A DNA stretch of 64,000 nucleotides from an uncultured Candidatus Binatia bacterium. Its GTDB lineage: Bacteria; Desulfobacterota; Binatia; UBA9968; JAJDTQ01. Positions 61,413 through 64,000 of this stretch are shown piece by piece. Each line of letters begins with the position of its first letter. Positions within the stretch are counted from its first letter, which is position 1. The notes below the pieces were generated by a model. It had not been told where the DNA came from and searched no databases. It worked only from the letters and a program-made list of their open reading frames with translations. The DNA is taken from NCBI GenBank assembly GCA_958295985.1, contig OY282432.1, forward strand, positions 3,815,001-3,879,000. The letters run 5' to 3'. The position numbers and the translations under genes were made by a program.

Positions 61413-62006
61413 CTACTGCGCGGGCTCCTTGCGGCGGGCGGTGGTGGTGACCACCGGCTCCATCGGCACGTCGCTGTGGGGTCCACGGTTGCCGGTTGGC
61501 ACGCCGGCGATCTTGTCCACCACGTCCATGCCCTCGACTACCCGGGCGAACACCGCGTAGCCGAAGTCCCGGGTGCCGTGGTCCAGGAACGCGTTGTCCT
61601 TGAGGTTGATGAAGAACTGGGAGGTGGCGCTGTTGATGTCCGAGGTGCGCGCCATGGACAGCGTACCGCGGGAGTTCTTGACGCCGTTGTCGGCCTCGTT
61701 CTTGATGGGCGCCTGGGTCTGCTTCTGGTTCATGTCCGCGGTGAAGCCGCCGCCCTGGATCACGAAACCCGGAATGACCCGATGGAAGATGGTGCCGTCA
61801 AAGAATCCGGCATCGACGTAAGCGAGAAAGTTCTTCGCCGTGACCGGGGCTTCCTCGGACATGAGTTCGATCGTGATGTCGCCCATTGACGTGGAAAAAA
61901 TCACCACAGGCCTGTCTCCTCCCTCTGCTGTTGGACCGAACGCCGCGGCGCTCAGGAAAAAAAGGATTGCTACAAGGCACTTGCGTGCCGCGTCCTGTTG
62001 TCTCAA
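61413..62006 (-). CDS. Exported cyclophilin-type peptidyl-prolyl cis-trans isomerase
   Basis: A 197-residue protein with an N-terminal signal peptide ([14 protein letters not shown]) and a cyclophilin domain: [45 protein letters not shown] and [20 protein letters not shown] with the catalytic Arg and Phe residues. It would assist proline isomerisation in the periplasm. Convergent with the DUF4143 gene and directly downstream of the histidinol-phosphatase gene. Confidence 0.94.
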   Translation of the reverse strand: MRQQDAARKCLVAILFFLSAAAFGPTAEGGDRPVVIFSTSMGDITIELMSEEAPVTAKNFLAYVDAGFFDGTIFHRVIPGFVIQGGGFTADMNQKQTQAPIKNEADNGVKNSRGTLSMARTSDINSATSQFFINLKDNAFLDHGTRDFGYAVFARVVEGMDVVDKIAGVPTGNRGPHSDVPMEPVVTTTARRKEPAQ

Positions 62007-62033
62007 GAAGTACCTCCTGACGTGAGTTTCAGT

Positions 62034-62861
62034 CTATGCCTCTCCCGAGGCGTGCGGTTCCGCCACGATGCGATCGAGTATCCAGTCCACGACCCGAGGC
62101 TTGCCCAGTATGACGTCGAAACGGCGTTCGCGCAGTCCTTTCCCGGCCCGTTGGGAGCATACGTAACGGCCGCCGGCCTCTTCCATCAACACCTTGCTGG
62201 CCATGGTGTCCCATAGCCGGAGATCGAAGTCCACCATGGCGCCGACGGAACCGTCCAGGGCCAGGGCGTGGCCGAAGCAGTCGGTGTAGGTCCGCACCCC
62301 AGGGTGAGCCTGCATCAGCCTGTTGAACACGTTGGTGCGGCCGGCGCTGACGAACTGTTGCCGGTCGCCGATGCCGATGATCTCCTTCTCCAGGGCGTCG
62401 CCGTCGGGAAGGTCCTCCAGGGTCACGGACCGGCCGTTGCAGCGGGTCCCCAACCCCCTGGCGGCACTGTAGGTCCGGTCCAGGCCGGGCAGGTCGATGA
62501 TCCCGAGGATCGGGTCTTCGCCGTGAAGCAGGGCCAGCAGCGTGCCGTAAAGGGGAACGCCGTGCCGGAAGCTCTTGGTGCCGTCAATCGGATCGATGAC
62601 CCAGGTCAGGGCGTGGCCGCTGCCGGCTTCCGGCAACTCCTCGCCGATGATGCGATGCATCGGAAAGCGCGACGCCAGCAGGGTGCGAGCCTTCTCCTCC
62701 ACCGCGATGTCCACGTCGGTCACGAAGCTCCCGTCGGCCTTGGTGCGATGGGTGAACCCGGTCTCCAGCGCGGCCTCGATCAGCGCACGGGTCTGCCGAA
62801 CGACATCGCAGGCCTCGGACAGCATCTCCCGCAATTCCGCTGCCACCGGCACGCCGTTCAC
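62034..62861 (-). CDS. Inositol monophosphatase family, histidinol-phosphatase (HisN)-like
   Basis: A 275-residue Mg-dependent phosphatase. Metal-binding residues are in GEELPEAG (Glu), the family signature WVIDPIDGTKSFRHGVPLYGTL, and LWDTMASKVLMEEAGG. The DPIDGTKSF-x-x-GVP form is typical of histidinol-phosphatase HisN rather than inositol phosphatases. The GTG start at 62861 overlaps the stop of a tiny upstream frame as GTGA. Confidence 0.87.
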   Translation of the reverse strand: MNGVPVAAELREMLSEACDVVRQTRALIEAALETGFTHRTKADGSFVTDVDIAVEEKARTLLASRFPMHRIIGEELPEAGSGHALTWVIDPIDGTKSFRHGVPLYGTLLALLHGEDPILGIIDLPGLDRTYSAARGLGTRCNGRSVTLEDLPDGDALEKEIIGIGDRQQFVSAGRTNVFNRLMQAHPGVRTYTDCFGHALALDGSVGAMVDFDLRLWDTMASKVLMEEAGGRYVCSQRAGKGLRERRFDVILGKPRVVDWILDRIVAEPHASGEA

Positions 62862-62956
62862 GGGATACCCTGCTCTTTGCTCGGGGCCTCGGCCGCCCGG
62901 GTGACATCCTCGCTGTCCATCGCAGCCTCTTGGCCGATGGCCTCCTCGCTGCCCAT
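62858..62956 (-). CDS. Possible small leader ORF coupled to the phosphatase gene
   Basis: A 32-codon frame (or 20 codons from an internal ATG at 62920 preceded by AAGAGG) ends exactly at the phosphatase GTG start, giving a 4-nt GTGA overlap. The peptide is acidic and has no family features. It may be only a leader that couples translation, or chance. Confidence 0.3.
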   Translation of the reverse strand: MGSEEAIGQEAAMDSEDVTRAAEAPSKEQGIP

Positions 62957-63090
62957 CGGCGGAGTATACACGTTGCCATGGATACAGGGAAACAAGGCAT
63001 GAGGCCGGACAGGGCAAGGTGGACGGGCGCAGATGCGGCTGTTAGGGTACGCATGGTCATTCGTCGGCACTCGGACGTTGGAGGGGTTTC

Positions 63091-63849
63091 ATGGACCATG
63101 CCATCTTTGCCATGACCGTGGGCATCGCGGAGAACTGGCGCCATTCGGGCATCATGCCGTGCATCCGCAGCGACGCGGAACGGGACGAGCCGGTACCCTA
63201 CATCATCTGGTGCATCGAGACTCCCGACGGGCCGGTGGTGGTGGATACCGCCTACCATCCGGACTACGTCACCGCGGAGTGGGCCCAGGGGAATCAGTTC
63301 AGGGAACCGTCCCAACTGCTGGGCGAGTTGGGCGTGCGCCCGGAGGACGTGGCCACCGTCATCGTGACCCACTTTCACGTGGACCACTTCACCGGCTTCG
63401 ATTTCTTCCCCAAGGCAAAGTTCGTCATCCAGAAGGACGAGTACGATTTCTGGACCGGCCCGATGATGCGCTTCGACTACCTGAACAAGCTGGTCCGGCC
63501 CAAGGTGCGCCCGGCGCTGCAACGGCTGGTGGACGACGACCGGGTCACCCTGGTGGACGGAGACCACGAGCTGGTTCCCGGTGTGGAGCTGCTGAAGGCC
63601 GGCGGCCACACCCCGGGCTCCCAGATGGTGGCGGTGGAGACGGTCCGGGGCAAGGCCGTGCTGTGCGGCGACATCGCCTACACCTACCGGAACCTCCGCG
63701 AGCGCCTCCCGGTGGGCTGGTACTTCAACCTGCCGGACTCGGTGCTGGCCCTGGACCGGGCGCTTGAGACGGCGTCGCACCCGGAGCTGTCGTTTCCCAA
63801 CCACGACCCCGAGCTGATGCAGGGGAAGCGGGTGATCCGGGTGGCCTAG
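63091..63849 (+). CDS. MBL-fold hydrolase, N-acyl homoserine lactonase-like
   Basis: A 252-residue metallo-beta-lactamase-fold protein. The metal motif THFHVDHFTG (HxHxDH), the following GGHTPGSQ His and VLCGDIAYTY Asp mark a dinuclear zinc site, and the final His is in SFPNHDPEL. The general layout resembles AHL lactonases (AiiA-type), but many MBL proteins share it, so the substrate is uncertain. GGAGGGG lies six nt before the ATG. Divergent from the phosphatase gene. Confidence 0.9.
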   Translation: MDHAIFAMTVGIAENWRHSGIMPCIRSDAERDEPVPYIIWCIETPDGPVVVDTAYHPDYVTAEWAQGNQFREPSQLLGELGVRPEDVATVIVTHFHVDHFTGFDFFPKAKFVIQKDEYDFWTGPMMRFDYLNKLVRPKVRPALQRLVDDDRVTLVDGDHELVPGVELLKAGGHTPGSQMVAVETVRGKAVLCGDIAYTYRNLRERLPVGWYFNLPDSVLALDRALETASHPELSFPNHDPELMQGKRVIRVA

Positions 63850-64000
63850 TGTGGCGCCCCGAACCCACACCAGGCGGTCGAGCCGCACCGGCGTCATCCC
63901 GGATACTCACGGCTTGGGGCGAGCCGAGGCTCTGGAAGCTGCGGGGGTCGGAACTTGCGTTCTGACGGCCGCCTTGCCGGGCATTCACGTCACGGACCTC

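Overview
This is a GC-rich, densely coded chromosomal stretch from a free-living bacterium. No rRNA, tRNA, phage or insertion-sequence gene is visible. The gene set includes four class III (CaiB/BaiF) CoA-transferase genes (one a double-domain fusion), acyl-CoA dehydrogenase, enoyl-CoA hydratase, metal-dependent amidohydrolases, an orphan Tct-type binding protein, an aldehyde:ferredoxin oxidoreductase/formate dehydrogenase operon and DUF4143 ATPases. That mix resembles deltaproteobacterial, Tectomicrobia-like or related uncultured lineages; this placement is inference from gene content only.

Layout. 1-2180 (-): UvrD-like helicase with a nuclease domain, running off the window. 2546-11846 (-): a probable catabolic operon (CoA transferase, citrate synthase-like enzyme, double CoA transferase, enoyl-CoA hydratase, TPP enzyme, D-aminoacylase-type amidohydrolase). 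12102-16160 (+): binding protein, Cys-less thiolase, DUF35 partner, amidohydrolase. 16247-19782: accessory patch with five 22-bp tandem repeats, a DUF4143 ATPase, two AT-richer small genes and a Uma2 gene. 19857-23433 (-): acyl-CoA dehydrogenase followed by two overlapping CoA-transferase genes that look like a split version of the double enzyme. 23686-34332 (mostly +): FmdB, aldo/keto reductase, aminotransferase, SDR, a DUF3179 protein interrupted by an in-frame TGA, RodZ-like protein, threonine aldolase, flavin oxidase, ClpP, TPM and LemA proteins. 34409-42132 (-): molybdenum/tungsten operon with a Nitr_red_assoc protein, MobA-MoaD fusion, AOR, NuoE-NuoF-type subunit and formate dehydrogenase catalytic subunit. 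42177-52065: MFS transporter, PEP-mutase-fold lyase, a DegP-like protein with lost catalytic residues, DUF523/DUF1722, a methyltransferase and an AttEFGH-like ABC operon. 52230-53885 (-): three overlapping genes of unknown function. 54085-63849: TIGR01777 epimerase, trpB-trpA, quinone reductase, ketopantoate reductase-like protein, alpha/beta hydrolase, a second DUF4143 ATPase, cyclophilin, histidinol-phosphatase-like enzyme and an MBL-fold lactonase-like protein.

The strongest unusual signal is at 27503-27505. A DUF3179 protein is read straight through an in-frame TGA that sits exactly where the family has the first Cys of its CxxC motif. The TGA is followed at the right distance by a perfect 7-bp stem with a 5-nt loop, plus a second outer stem. 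This is the signature of a bacterial selenocysteine insertion site, so the gene probably encodes a selenoprotein (U-x-x-C). Further points of interest are the fused versus split CoA-transferase pair, the MobA-MoaD fusion in the AOR/formate dehydrogenase operon, the 22-bp repeat array before one DUF4143 ATPase and the 33-bp palindrome before the other, and the unknown three-gene cassette.
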